This document shows, piece by piece, positions 15,567 through 23,482 of a stretch of DNA of 64,000 nucleotides (the stretch's first letter is position 1; each line of letters opens with the position of its first letter). This DNA comes from Alphaproteobacteria bacterium. Its GTDB lineage: Bacteria; Pseudomonadota; Alphaproteobacteria; Rs-D84. The notes below the pieces were generated by a model. That model ran no database searches. It had not been told where the DNA came from and saw only the letters and a program-made list of their open reading frames with translations. A program made the translations under genes and the position numbers. The DNA is taken from positions 4,795 to 68,794 of the forward strand of contig JAGCET010000001.1 of the NCBI GenBank assembly GCA_017650505.1, read 5' to 3'.

Positions 15567-16309
15567 TGACACGGTATAAAGTTATTTTGGAATATGATGG
15601 CACAAATTTAATTGGGTGGCAGGAAAACCGCCAGGGGCCGTCAGTGCAATCTTTGTTGTTTGATGCAATTGAAAAATTTTGTGGCGCGCGCCCGAATATT
15701 GTCGGTGCGGGCCGAACCGATGCGGGGGTACATGCGATTGCGATGTGTGCGCATTTTGATTTGGATTCAGATGCGGATGCAGATACCGTTATGCGGGCGA
15801 TAAATTTTTATTTAAATGATGCGCCGGTGTCGGTTTTGAATTGTGATATTGTATCGGATGATTTTAGTGCGCGCTTTTCATGTGTTGCGCGACACTATAA
15901 ATATGTTGTTTTGAATCGCCCTTCACGTCCGGTATTAGACAAGAATCGTGTGTGGTGGGTGCCACGTAAATTAAACATAAAAAAAATGCGTGATGCGGCA
16001 AAATTGTTGGTTGGCGAACATGATTTTACGTCTTTTCGTGCGTCACAATGTCAGGCAAGAAGTCCGATAAAAACCCTTGATTCTTGCTGTATAGAAAAGA
16101 AAGATGAATATATCGTGTTTGATTTTTCGGCACGTTCGTTTTTGCATCACCAAGTTCGTAATATGGTTGGAACTTTGGTTGAAATTGGCCTTGGGGTGCC
16201 ACATAACATAGATGATATCTTTGCCGCACGTAATCGCAGTGTGGCCGGTGCAACGGCGCCGGCGTGCGGGTTATACTTTATTCGGGCCGATTATGCCACC
16301 AACGATTAA
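15566..16309 (+). CDS. truA: tRNA pseudouridine synthase A
   Basis: 247 residues. The catalytic Asp lies in GRTDAGVHA (near residue 52). YDGTNLIGWQ at the start, a YKYVV segment and HHQVRNMVGTLVEIG follow in family order. It makes pseudouridine at positions 38-40 of tRNA anticodon arms. Its ATG overlaps the fmt TAA by one base. The last 32 nt overlap the 3' end of the convergent comEC gene, so no terminator can lie between the two. Confidence 0.96.
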   Translation: MTRYKVILEYDGTNLIGWQENRQGPSVQSLLFDAIEKFCGARPNIVGAGRTDAGVHAIAMCAHFDLDSDADADTVMRAINFYLNDAPVSVLNCDIVSDDFSARFSCVARHYKYVVLNRPSRPVLDKNRVWWVPRKLNIKKMRDAAKLLVGEHDFTSFRASQCQARSPIKTLDSCCIEKKDEYIVFDFSARSFLHHQVRNMVGTLVEIGLGVPHNIDDIFAARNRSVAGATAPACGLYFIRADYATND

Positions 16310-18209
16310 ATGGGGTATATGATATGCGGCCCGATTTATAAATCACACCGCCATTACGAATGATTTTATTGTCGCAATTTTCAGAATCTATATCAAAATA
16401 AGATACTATGTATTTCGTTTTTGAATCATTGCATACTGTATTTATATTTTTAGATAGTGATGCGAAATTGGGCAAATAAACAATTTTCCCAAAATAATAT
16501 GAAATTGTGTATACACCGGATTCCTTGGGTAAGCGTTCGTTTGGTGTATCGGGTGCTTCACCATTTGATTTCTTCCATGTGTTGAATGCAAAGTAATTGC
16601 CACTGTCACGTGATTTGTTGAATTTTAATTTTTTATCTATGACCGCACCAATCAGTTTATGGTCGTGCGCAATATAGAATACTGGCCTTGGGGTAAACGC
16701 CCATACGATAAATCCTGCGGTCGAAAATATTCCAAAAAAGACGATATTCAGGTGGCGCATTAGTAGATTTTTGTATGTATCAATGTTGCGTACCAATATC
16801 AAACAGGCAAAGGCCAATATAAACATAACAACGGTTGTATTTGGAATGTTTGTGACGGTCAGTCTGGATAGTGGTAAATTTGCAATATGTTCTGCAACTT
16901 TTAATATGTGGTCATATATATTGTGTGCAAGTAATATTGGCGTATGTATCCCGCATAACACGGTTGCGGTTCCAATAATTACCAGTGGCATAATTATAAA
17001 TGAAAATATCGGCAAGAATATTATGTTTCCTAAAATACTGTAAATTGGGAATGTGCTAAAGTGCATAATGGTAAATGGTGTCGTGAATAATGTGGCGATG
17101 AATGCCGTTAAAACCGCTGTATACAGGTATTTTAGTGGTTTTGAATTTGGTGTGTGTGGGTTCAAATCTTGCCACAGCCATATAATTCCGAAAATTGCCG
17201 CAAATGATAGTTGAAATCCGGCGGTCATAACATAGTGTGGATTGACAATTGCCAAAATTAAAAATGCAAAAGTTGCCATTCGTAGTGATAGTGCGTTGCG
17301 GCCGAGTATAAATGCCACTATTACCAATGTTGCCATAATGAATGCGCGTAATGTTGCGATGTTTGCGCCGGATAATAATACATATCCGCCAAGTCCGACC
17401 CATGTGCATAATAATGCGGGTATGCGTGCGGGAATGCGACGTACCATATATGGACATGAACGAAATATCATATAGAATAATATGAACAGCCATCCGGTAA
17501 TCAGTGTTAAATGATAACCACTAATTGACCAAATGTGGGACATTCCAATTGCGCGCCATACTTCTGTTTGATTTCTTGGTATTGTGTTTTTATAACCCAA
17601 AACCAATGTGTCAACCAATATTGAATTTGCAATTTTATGAATGTGTGTTCTTGGGTTGTATACATTAGAATCCGTTGTATAGCAGATTTTTATGTCGTTA
17701 AAATATCCGGTTGCAGATATGTTGTTGAAATATAGATTTTTGGCGAAATCGAACCCGTGTGGCATATCGGCAGGTTTTGGTTTGAATAAGCCACCGTTAC
17801 CGGAAATCGTGTCGCCAATATTTATTTTAATGTCTGATTTTGTCGATATTCGGACGGTACCAAAATTGTCGGTACGAATCGTTAGCCGTTGTTTTTCGTC
17901 TTTCTGTTCCACGTCCATCACGTGGCCAAATATTTCAATTCCGTGTATGTCGTGTTTAAGTATTGGTACGTATTTTATGTGCGTGTAAATCCCGGCATAA
18001 CCGAAACCAAACATAAGAAATCCAATAAGCCCCAGAATGGGAAGTTTTTTGAAAAATGATATTGCACTAACACCGGCGATTATAGCAATTATAAGTGTCG
18101 CAATGTGCGGTTCAGAAAATTTTGTGAAATAGAACGCAATCCCCAGTGCCATAAAAATCGGCGTCCATAAAAATGCGTTTAATTTTTGTGCCTTGAACCA
18201 TGATAGCAT
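16278..18209 (-). CDS. comEC: ComEC/Rec2-family DNA uptake channel protein
   Basis: 643 residues. Two or three N-terminal membrane helices precede a soluble OB-like DUF4131 region (about residues 75-190, with a GNGGLFKPKP segment). The ComEC competence domain follows, with HIWSISGYHLTL and many membrane helices up to about residue 480. The C-terminal 130 residues are soluble but lack the HxHxDH metallo-hydrolase motif of Gram-positive ComEC. It would translocate single-stranded DNA across the inner membrane. It is the last gene after gapR and the RNHCP gene, starting 3 nt after the latter. No pilus or other competence gene is in the window. Confidence 0.88.
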   Translation of the reverse strand: MLSWFKAQKLNAFLWTPIFMALGIAFYFTKFSEPHIATLIIAIIAGVSAISFFKKLPILGLIGFLMFGFGYAGIYTHIKYVPILKHDIHGIEIFGHVMDVEQKDEKQRLTIRTDNFGTVRISTKSDIKINIGDTISGNGGLFKPKPADMPHGFDFAKNLYFNNISATGYFNDIKICYTTDSNVYNPRTHIHKIANSILVDTLVLGYKNTIPRNQTEVWRAIGMSHIWSISGYHLTLITGWLFILFYMIFRSCPYMVRRIPARIPALLCTWVGLGGYVLLSGANIATLRAFIMATLVIVAFILGRNALSLRMATFAFLILAIVNPHYVMTAGFQLSFAAIFGIIWLWQDLNPHTPNSKPLKYLYTAVLTAFIATLFTTPFTIMHFSTFPIYSILGNIIFLPIFSFIIMPLVIIGTATVLCGIHTPILLAHNIYDHILKVAEHIANLPLSRLTVTNIPNTTVVMFILAFACLILVRNIDTYKNLLMRHLNIVFFGIFSTAGFIVWAFTPRPVFYIAHDHKLIGAVIDKKLKFNKSRDSGNYFAFNTWKKSNGEAPDTPNERLPKESGVYTISYYFGKIVYLPNFASLSKNINTVCNDSKTKYIVSYFDIDSENCDNKIIRNGGVIYKSGRISYTPFNRWWHNRPE

Positions 18210-18212
18210 ATT

Positions 18213-18527
18213 TTATTTGCCAAATATAAATTCATTGTTTGTTGTTAGTTTTATGATTTCGTCGATATTATCGTTTTCCGACGAATGTTGACGTCGCGTG
18301 TGTCCGCATACGATGCATTTATGGGTGATAATAAATCCATCGCCCGATGGTTCGGCGGAAACAGGTGCCATCATTCCGCCACATGTTGATGCGCGGTCGC
18401 CGGGGTTATTATCAACGTGTCGCGACCACAGGCATTTTGGACAATGATTTGTGTATCCATTACCAAAGACCACCGCGCCACAATGGGCGCAGGTGAAGTC
18501 TTGAATGTTTTTCGTGAATCGTTTCAT
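18213..18527 (-). CDS. RNHCP-domain zinc-ribbon protein
   Basis: 104 residues. It has CAHCG and CPKC pairs (near residues 13-34), which would form one zinc ribbon, a TNHCPKC segment resembling the family signature RNHCP, and a second CIVCG pair near residue 73. Proteins with this domain are common in bacteria but have no established role. It sits in the gapR-RNHCP-comEC run with gaps of 10 and 3 nt, so the three are one transcript. Nucleic-acid binding is possible for a zinc ribbon, but that is inference. Confidence 0.82.
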   Translation of the reverse strand: MKRFTKNIQDFTCAHCGAVVFGNGYTNHCPKCLWSRHVDNNPGDRASTCGGMMAPVSAEPSGDGFIITHKCIVCGHTRRQHSSENDNIDEIIKLTTNNEFIFGK

Positions 18528-18537
18528 TATTGTCTTA

Positions 18538-18786
18538 TCATAATCCCAATGCCGTACGGTACATGTGGGTCAATTCGTCTGTTTCGTCCAATTCGTCCGG
18601 GTCCATTTTGCGCAGACGAATCATTTGGCGTATATATTTGGGGTCAAATCCGGCGGATTTAGCCTCGGCAAAAATTTCTTTGATATCGGCAGCAATCGCG
18701 GCAGAATCTTCATTTAATTTTTCAATACGTTCAATAATGCTTAACAGTTGTTGGTTGTCAAGTGAACCATGGTTTGCATTTTTCAT
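18538..18786 (-). CDS. gapR: GapR-type nucleoid-associated protein (DUF2312)
   Basis: 82 residues, almost all helical, with a coiled coil (residues 9-50: LLSIIERIEKLNED then AAIAADIKEIFAEAK) followed by GFDPKYIRQMIRLRKMDPDE, the DUF2312 signature. GapR of Caulobacter clamps overtwisted AT-rich DNA ahead of replication forks and transcription. The gene is close to universal in Alphaproteobacteria and is the best single taxonomic marker in this window. AAGGGG precedes the ATG. It is first in an operon with the RNHCP gene and comEC and is divergent from pyk. Confidence 0.92.
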   Translation of the reverse strand: MKNANHGSLDNQQLLSIIERIEKLNEDSAAIAADIKEIFAEAKSAGFDPKYIRQMIRLRKMDPDELDETDELTHMYRTALGL

Positions 18787-18868
18787 ATCTGTTTTCCCCT
18801 TGTTAAAGTCCGCTTTTTATGATATACCATAAAACATAAAAATCAACAAAAACCCGAGAGAGTGTAAA

Positions 18869-20245
18869 ATGGCACGTTTTACTAAGATAACTGCATCTGT
18901 GGGCCCAAGTTCTGAATCTGAACGCGTTTTGCGGCAAATGATTCAGGCCGGAGTGAATGTTTTTCGTATAAATTTTAGTCACGATACTGGTGATGCCCAG
19001 GGAAAAAAAATAGATATTATTAGAAAAATATCGCACGAGATGAATTTACCGGTTGGCATACTGGTTGACCTTCAGGGGCCAAAACACAGAATCGGAAATT
19101 TTCAAACCGAAGAAAAATATATCTTGAATCCTGGGCAAACTTTTGTTTTTGATTCGAACCCAGAACCCGGAAATTCGAATCGGGTAAATTTGCCGGATGC
19201 CGACGTATTACGGTCGCTAAAGGTCGGCGAGAGAATTTTATTGAACGACGGTAAAATTGAAATGCAGGTGACAGAGGTTTTGCCTGATTCGGTTCGGGCC
19301 ACGGTTTTGCGCGGGACAGAAATATGGTCGCGACGCGGATTTAACCTGCCGGATACGGAAATAGATTCAGGGGCATTGACCGAGAAAGATATGTCGGATT
19401 TAGAATATGCATTGACCAAAAATCCGGATTGGGTTGCGGTATCTTTTGTTCAACGTCCCGAAGATATAGCCCAGGTTCGTGATTTTATTACCGCCCGTAC
19501 GGCAAGCCCGATAAAAATAATGGCAAAGATTGAACGGCGTAATGCGGTTGAACGAATTGCAGATATTGCGTCTATATCGGATGGTATTATGGTCGCACGT
19601 GGCGATTTGGCCGTGGAATTGCCGTATGAACAAGTACCGGCAATTTCGCGTCATATTATTCGTGAATGTCGTCGGTTGAATCGGCCGGTTATAATGGCAA
19701 CACAAATGTTGGGATCGATGGTGGCCAGTGAATTTCCAACACGCGCAGAAATTAGTGATGTGGCCAGTGCTGCATATTTGCGCGTGGATTCCACTATGAC
19801 ATCCGAAGAAACAACGATTGGGACAAACCCGTTGAAAGTTATTGAAACAATGGACAAGATTTTGGCATTTTCTGATGCAGATGCGATGTCGCATCCGGCC
19901 GATTGGGTTCGTGCGGAAAATGCGCCAGAAAATGATTGGTCGCGTTCAATATCTTCAATGGCATTTTTGAATCAGTCGGTGGCGATAGTTGTTTTTGCGC
20001 GTGATACAGACGCCGCAATTCAAATTTCTTGTCGTCGTCCAGATGCGCGAATCATAGCGGTTTGTGAAAGTGAAATTATTGCAAATCAATTATGTTTGTT
20101 GCGTGGTATAAAATCGGTCTATACACCGGATTTGTTCGCACAGCGCGATGTTCATACGATTGCAGAAATGTTAGATATCAGGTCGGGTAAAATCGTGATA
20201 GTTGATGGCGATGATATCAGTTTGCGTGAATTGGATTGGTTTTGA
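18869..20245 (+). CDS. pyk: Pyruvate kinase
   Basis: 458 residues. The family signature IMAKIERRNAVERI holds the catalytic Lys, followed by GIMVARGDLAVE and MATQMLGSM (substrate and metal site). N-terminal RINFSHDT and DLQGPKHRI give the nucleotide and phosphoryl contacts; the usual GPK.R.G motif is GPKHRIG. The B domain lies between about residues 75 and 160. Phosphoenolpyruvate plus ADP gives pyruvate plus ATP. The last 29 nt overlap the 3' end of the convergent 20217-20480 gene. A GAGAGAG site precedes the ATG. Confidence 0.95.
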   Translation: MARFTKITASVGPSSESERVLRQMIQAGVNVFRINFSHDTGDAQGKKIDIIRKISHEMNLPVGILVDLQGPKHRIGNFQTEEKYILNPGQTFVFDSNPEPGNSNRVNLPDADVLRSLKVGERILLNDGKIEMQVTEVLPDSVRATVLRGTEIWSRRGFNLPDTEIDSGALTEKDMSDLEYALTKNPDWVAVSFVQRPEDIAQVRDFITARTASPIKIMAKIERRNAVERIADIASISDGIMVARGDLAVELPYEQVPAISRHIIRECRRLNRPVIMATQMLGSMVASEFPTRAEISDVASAAYLRVDSTMTSEETTIGTNPLKVIETMDKILAFSDADAMSHPADWVRAENAPENDWSRSISSMAFLNQSVAIVVFARDTDAAIQISCRRPDARIIAVCESEIIANQLCLLRGIKSVYTPDLFAQRDVHTIAEMLDIRSGKIVIVDGDDISLRELDWF

Positions 20246-20480
20246 TTGGCGGAAAACAATCGCCACCATCCATCGGACAACAGTTGAAACCCAGTTCACC
20301 CATATCTTTATATTCTTCCCCCGGACAGCATCCGTGTATGTCGGGACTTGCGTTATCTTTGCATTCGTATTCTGATACCGTTGAAAATGTATAATATTTT
20401 ATCATCATATATGCCGTTGCAAATGAACAGACTATCGCGGTCAAAACACAGGCAATTATAATTTTATATACGGTTTTCAT
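20217..20480 (-). CDS. Small Cys-rich exported or membrane-anchored protein
   Basis: 87 residues. An N-terminal hydrophobic helix (residues 5-26) acts as an uncleaved anchor or signal. The exported part has seven cysteines, two of the pairs adjacent (GCCPGEEY and NCCPMDGGDC). Paired Cys-Cys-Pro units suggest a small disulfide-bonded knot. AAAGGA precedes the ATG, and it follows the LpoA-like gene by 18 nt, so it is probably cotranscribed. The last 29 nt overlap pyk on the other strand. I do not recognise a named family. The Cys spacing distinguishes it from chance overlap ORFs. Confidence 0.7.
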   Translation of the reverse strand: MKTVYKIIIACVLTAIVCSFATAYMMIKYYTFSTVSEYECKDNASPDIHGCCPGEEYKDMGELGFNCCPMDGGDCFPPIKTNPIHAN

Positions 20481-20498
20481 ATTGTTTTTCCTTTTTTG

Positions 20499-22085
20499 TT
20501 ATTCTGATATTTCAACCGAATCGATATATGTGCGCCCAACCGTTTCCAGTGGCACAGATTGGTAATCGGATGCGGTAATAGATTCGTTATCTTGATTTTG
20601 CTCAACAGTTGTTGTTGAAAAAACTTCTTTATCATTTTCGTCCGATTGTGACGTTGTACCATACGTCTTGGTGCGATATTTGCTGCGCAATCTGTCGGGG
20701 ATTTTTATATAATTTAACGGATTTATCCCCGACGTGGCCAAAGGCATTGGTTCAGCCGGTAAAATGCGATTTAAGTTTGTTGCGTAAATCGGTGTCATGA
20801 AATTTGTTTCGGCATTTTTTACCACGCTGACGGTGCCATCGCCGTTTAATCGGACTATATCCAATGCACGTTCGTTTGAACCATTAGATTTTAACCGGAA
20901 CAGCCCGTTCATTCCGGTATATCCCGATGGTGATGTCAGGTATGTTCCCATATCGTTCGATGAATACAATGCCCCCATTGCCAATATTGCCGCATCGTAC
21001 CCAATTGCCGCCATACGTGGGGCGTCTTGTCCGGTTGCACTTTCATATAATGTTGAAAATTGGTTTGAATATTCGGGCAGGTTTGCAAATTCGGCCCCCG
21101 TCATAGTTATATCTGATTTCATATCACTTTGTTGCCACATTGGTGTGCCATAGAATTTGGCATCGCGTGTACCCAATCCATAATACCGTAAAAATGATGC
21201 AATCGACCGTGTGTCTTCACCCGACCCAAGGAATAATACAGAATCATATGGTAAATCGCCCAATGTATCGGTACGTTTCAGATTTTCCAGTTGTCTTATT
21301 ACAGATGACCGTTCGACGGCATTTAATTTTTCGTGATTCAATATTGCCGATAAAATTTCTTTGGCGCGTGTATTTGCGGCACTGCGCGCATCATACATTG
21401 CGGCCGACATTGCCGCAGATTTAATGGATTCTGTATTGTGTTCATCATAGTAGAATATGCCAATGTTATTTATGTCGTATATTCCCGTAATGGATTGCGC
21501 CGCGCCGGCCATTGTTTGACCCGATGGAGTGTTAGGGGCAAATGTTATGAACCGTTTTGCACCGTATGTACGCATTTGCTTAATCAGCGATTCAATAGAA
21601 TTTGTTGGCATAATTGACATACTGAACACGCCATCACCAACCGCAGATATATCAGATGTGAATGATAATGCAGGAATGTCGGAAGATTTACGGTCACGCA
21701 GTATTCGTGCGTTGTCGGCAAACAGTGGCCCGATAATTATTTCAGGATTGGACGCCAATGCGCGTTCGATTGCCGATTCGCCCACCGCAGTGTCATAGAA
21801 ATTTATTTCAAGTTCGTTTGGGGCAAATTGCATCGCGGCGATTTCTATGCCATTGCGAATCGATTGACCAACCGGTGCATTTTTCCCCGACGTTGGTAAT
21901 AAGACAGCGATTCGGTGTGCGCCCGATGTGCCGTACATACCGGTGCTGAATCCGCCATATTGCATTGTGGCCGGCATAGATGTCGCGATATCTGATGAAT
22001 CCGACCGCCATTTTCCGCCACCGCTGCACCCGGCAAACAGGGCGGTTATAGTCAATATTCCAAAAAGTCTTATAATAATATGCAT
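20499..22085 (-). CDS. Penicillin-binding protein activator, LpoA-like lipoprotein
   Basis: 528 residues. A lipoprotein signal with lipobox LFAGC puts the mature Cys near residue 20. A periplasmic-binding-protein-like fold follows (IAVLLPTSGKNAPVGQS at about residues 58-75, EIIIGPLFADN), as in the C-terminal half of LpoA. The tail is low-complexity. The ATG at 22085 gives the lipobox its proper distance. Longer frames to 22139 would run into rsmI. The gene is divergent from rsmI, the same pairing as lpoA-rsmI in E. coli. It probably stimulates a peptidoglycan synthase from the outer membrane. The TPR half of E. coli LpoA is missing. Confidence 0.82.
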   Translation of the reverse strand: MHIIIRLFGILTITALFAGCSGGGKWRSDSSDIATSMPATMQYGGFSTGMYGTSGAHRIAVLLPTSGKNAPVGQSIRNGIEIAAMQFAPNELEINFYDTAVGESAIERALASNPEIIIGPLFADNARILRDRKSSDIPALSFTSDISAVGDGVFSMSIMPTNSIESLIKQMRTYGAKRFITFAPNTPSGQTMAGAAQSITGIYDINNIGIFYYDEHNTESIKSAAMSAAMYDARSAANTRAKEILSAILNHEKLNAVERSSVIRQLENLKRTDTLGDLPYDSVLFLGSGEDTRSIASFLRYYGLGTRDAKFYGTPMWQQSDMKSDITMTGAEFANLPEYSNQFSTLYESATGQDAPRMAAIGYDAAILAMGALYSSNDMGTYLTSPSGYTGMNGLFRLKSNGSNERALDIVRLNGDGTVSVVKNAETNFMTPIYATNLNRILPAEPMPLATSGINPLNYIKIPDRLRSKYRTKTYGTTSQSDENDKEVFSTTTVEQNQDNESITASDYQSVPLETVGRTYIDSVEISE

Positions 22086-22133
22086 TGAAAAATCCATTTT
22101 ATTCTGTATTATTTTACTACAAAGGATGAATAA

Positions 22134-22931
22134 ATGCAAACGGGTCTGTACATTGTTGGAACGCCAATCGGAAATTTGTCTGATATGTCGCCACGGGCGA
22201 TTGATGTTTTAAAGAATGTTGATTTGATTGCCGCCGAAGATACGCGTGTTTTTGGCAAGATTGCAACGCACTTTGATATAAAAACGCGTCGTATTTCGTG
22301 CCATGAACATAACGAATGTGATGTTATTGATGGACTGATAGAACGGGTTCGGGCGGGCGAATCGGTCGCAATAGTGTCTGATGCCGGAATGCCGGGAATC
22401 AGTGATCCGGGATTTCGCGCGGTGCGTGCCGCACGTGATGCGGGGGTGCCGGTGTTTGTTGTACCGGGGCCAACGGCGGTCGTTTCTGGGTTGGTGTTAA
22501 GTGGTTTCCCAACCGACCGGTTTACTTTCTGTGGTTTCTTTGATGAAAAAAAACTACGTATGGACAACCATATTCGGCATACTATTGTATATTATGAAAG
22601 TCCGAATCGGGTTAAATCGACTATTGCGGCAATTGCGCGCGTGATGCCGGAACGTAAAATTGCGATTGTGCGTGAAATAACAAAGATTCATGAAGAAACA
22701 ATTATTGGCTATCCGGCGGATTTAGTGAATATCGACCCACCACGTGGCGAAATTGTTATTGTTGTTGCACCGGCCCCGGAACATAAAATGTCGGACAGTG
22801 AAATAAGCGAAATTGTGAATAACGTTGTTGCGACGTCTACGAAAAGTGCAGCCGCAGATTTGGCGGCACGTGCCGGAATTTCAAAAAAGGAAGCGTATCG
22901 GCGTATATTAAAAGATGGGGGTGAAAAATGA
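22134..22931 (+). CDS. rsmI: 16S rRNA (cytidine-1402-2'-O)-methyltransferase
   Basis: 265 residues, tetrapyrrole-methylase fold. GLYIVGTPIGNLSD opens the chain, and AEDTRVF, SDAGMPGISDPG and VPGPTAVVSGLVLSGFPTDRF (two pieces) are RsmI signatures. It methylates the ribose of C1402 in the ribosomal decoding centre, together with RsmH. It overlaps engB by 4 nt (ATGA) and lies divergently 48 nt from the LpoA-like gene. The C-terminal KKEAYRRIL helix, common in the family, is present. Confidence 0.95.
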   Translation: MQTGLYIVGTPIGNLSDMSPRAIDVLKNVDLIAAEDTRVFGKIATHFDIKTRRISCHEHNECDVIDGLIERVRAGESVAIVSDAGMPGISDPGFRAVRAARDAGVPVFVVPGPTAVVSGLVLSGFPTDRFTFCGFFDEKKLRMDNHIRHTIVYYESPNRVKSTIAAIARVMPERKIAIVREITKIHEETIIGYPADLVNIDPPRGEIVIVVAPAPEHKMSDSEISEIVNNVVATSTKSAAADLAARAGISKKEAYRRILKDGGEK

Positions 22932-23482
22932 TAAGGTTTGTTGGTGGTTTTGAAAAAGTCTGTGATTTGCCGCAAACACAATTTCCCGAATATGCATTTG
23001 CCGGACGCAGTAATGTTGGAAAGTCTTCGTTGATAAATGCGGTTCTTGGTGCGATGGTGGCGCGTACGTCAAATATGCCGGGCCGTACCCAGACGTTGAA
23101 TATGTTTAATGTTGATGACCGGATTGTAATTATGGATTTGCCGGGGTATGGATATGCGCGTGTTTCACGGGCCAGGGCGGATGAATGGTTGTTGCGATTC
23201 CAAGAATATATTATGACACGTCGTCAATTGAAACGATTGTTTGTTTTAATAGATTCGCGTATTGGCCCGAAACAATCTGATTTAGATTTGATGAATTTTT
23301 GTGATGTAAACGGGATTTTGTATCAAGTTGTTTATACCAAAAAAGATAAACGTGTGCGTGATTCAACTCAGGTTGAAATTTGTGCCGATTCGCATCCGGC
23401 GATGATCGATGATGTTTTGGAAACTTCGGCCGAAAAGAAATATGGAATTGATAAGTTAAGGGCTATAATTGGGGTTAAATAA
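22928..23482 (+). CDS. engB: Ribosome biogenesis GTPase EngB (YihA/YsxC)
   Basis: 184 residues. G1 is GRSNVGKSSLI (near residue 27), G2 is GRTQT, G3 is DLPGYGYA, G4 is TKKDK and G5 is the ETSAEK segment. The short length and GYGYA are diagnostic for EngB, which helps assemble the large ribosomal subunit. It overlaps rsmI by 4 nt and addB by 14 nt, so the three form one operon. Confidence 0.95.
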   Translation: MIRFVGGFEKVCDLPQTQFPEYAFAGRSNVGKSSLINAVLGAMVARTSNMPGRTQTLNMFNVDDRIVIMDLPGYGYARVSRARADEWLLRFQEYIMTRRQLKRLFVLIDSRIGPKQSDLDLMNFCDVNGILYQVVYTKKDKRVRDSTQVEICADSHPAMIDDVLETSAEKKYGIDKLRAIIGVK

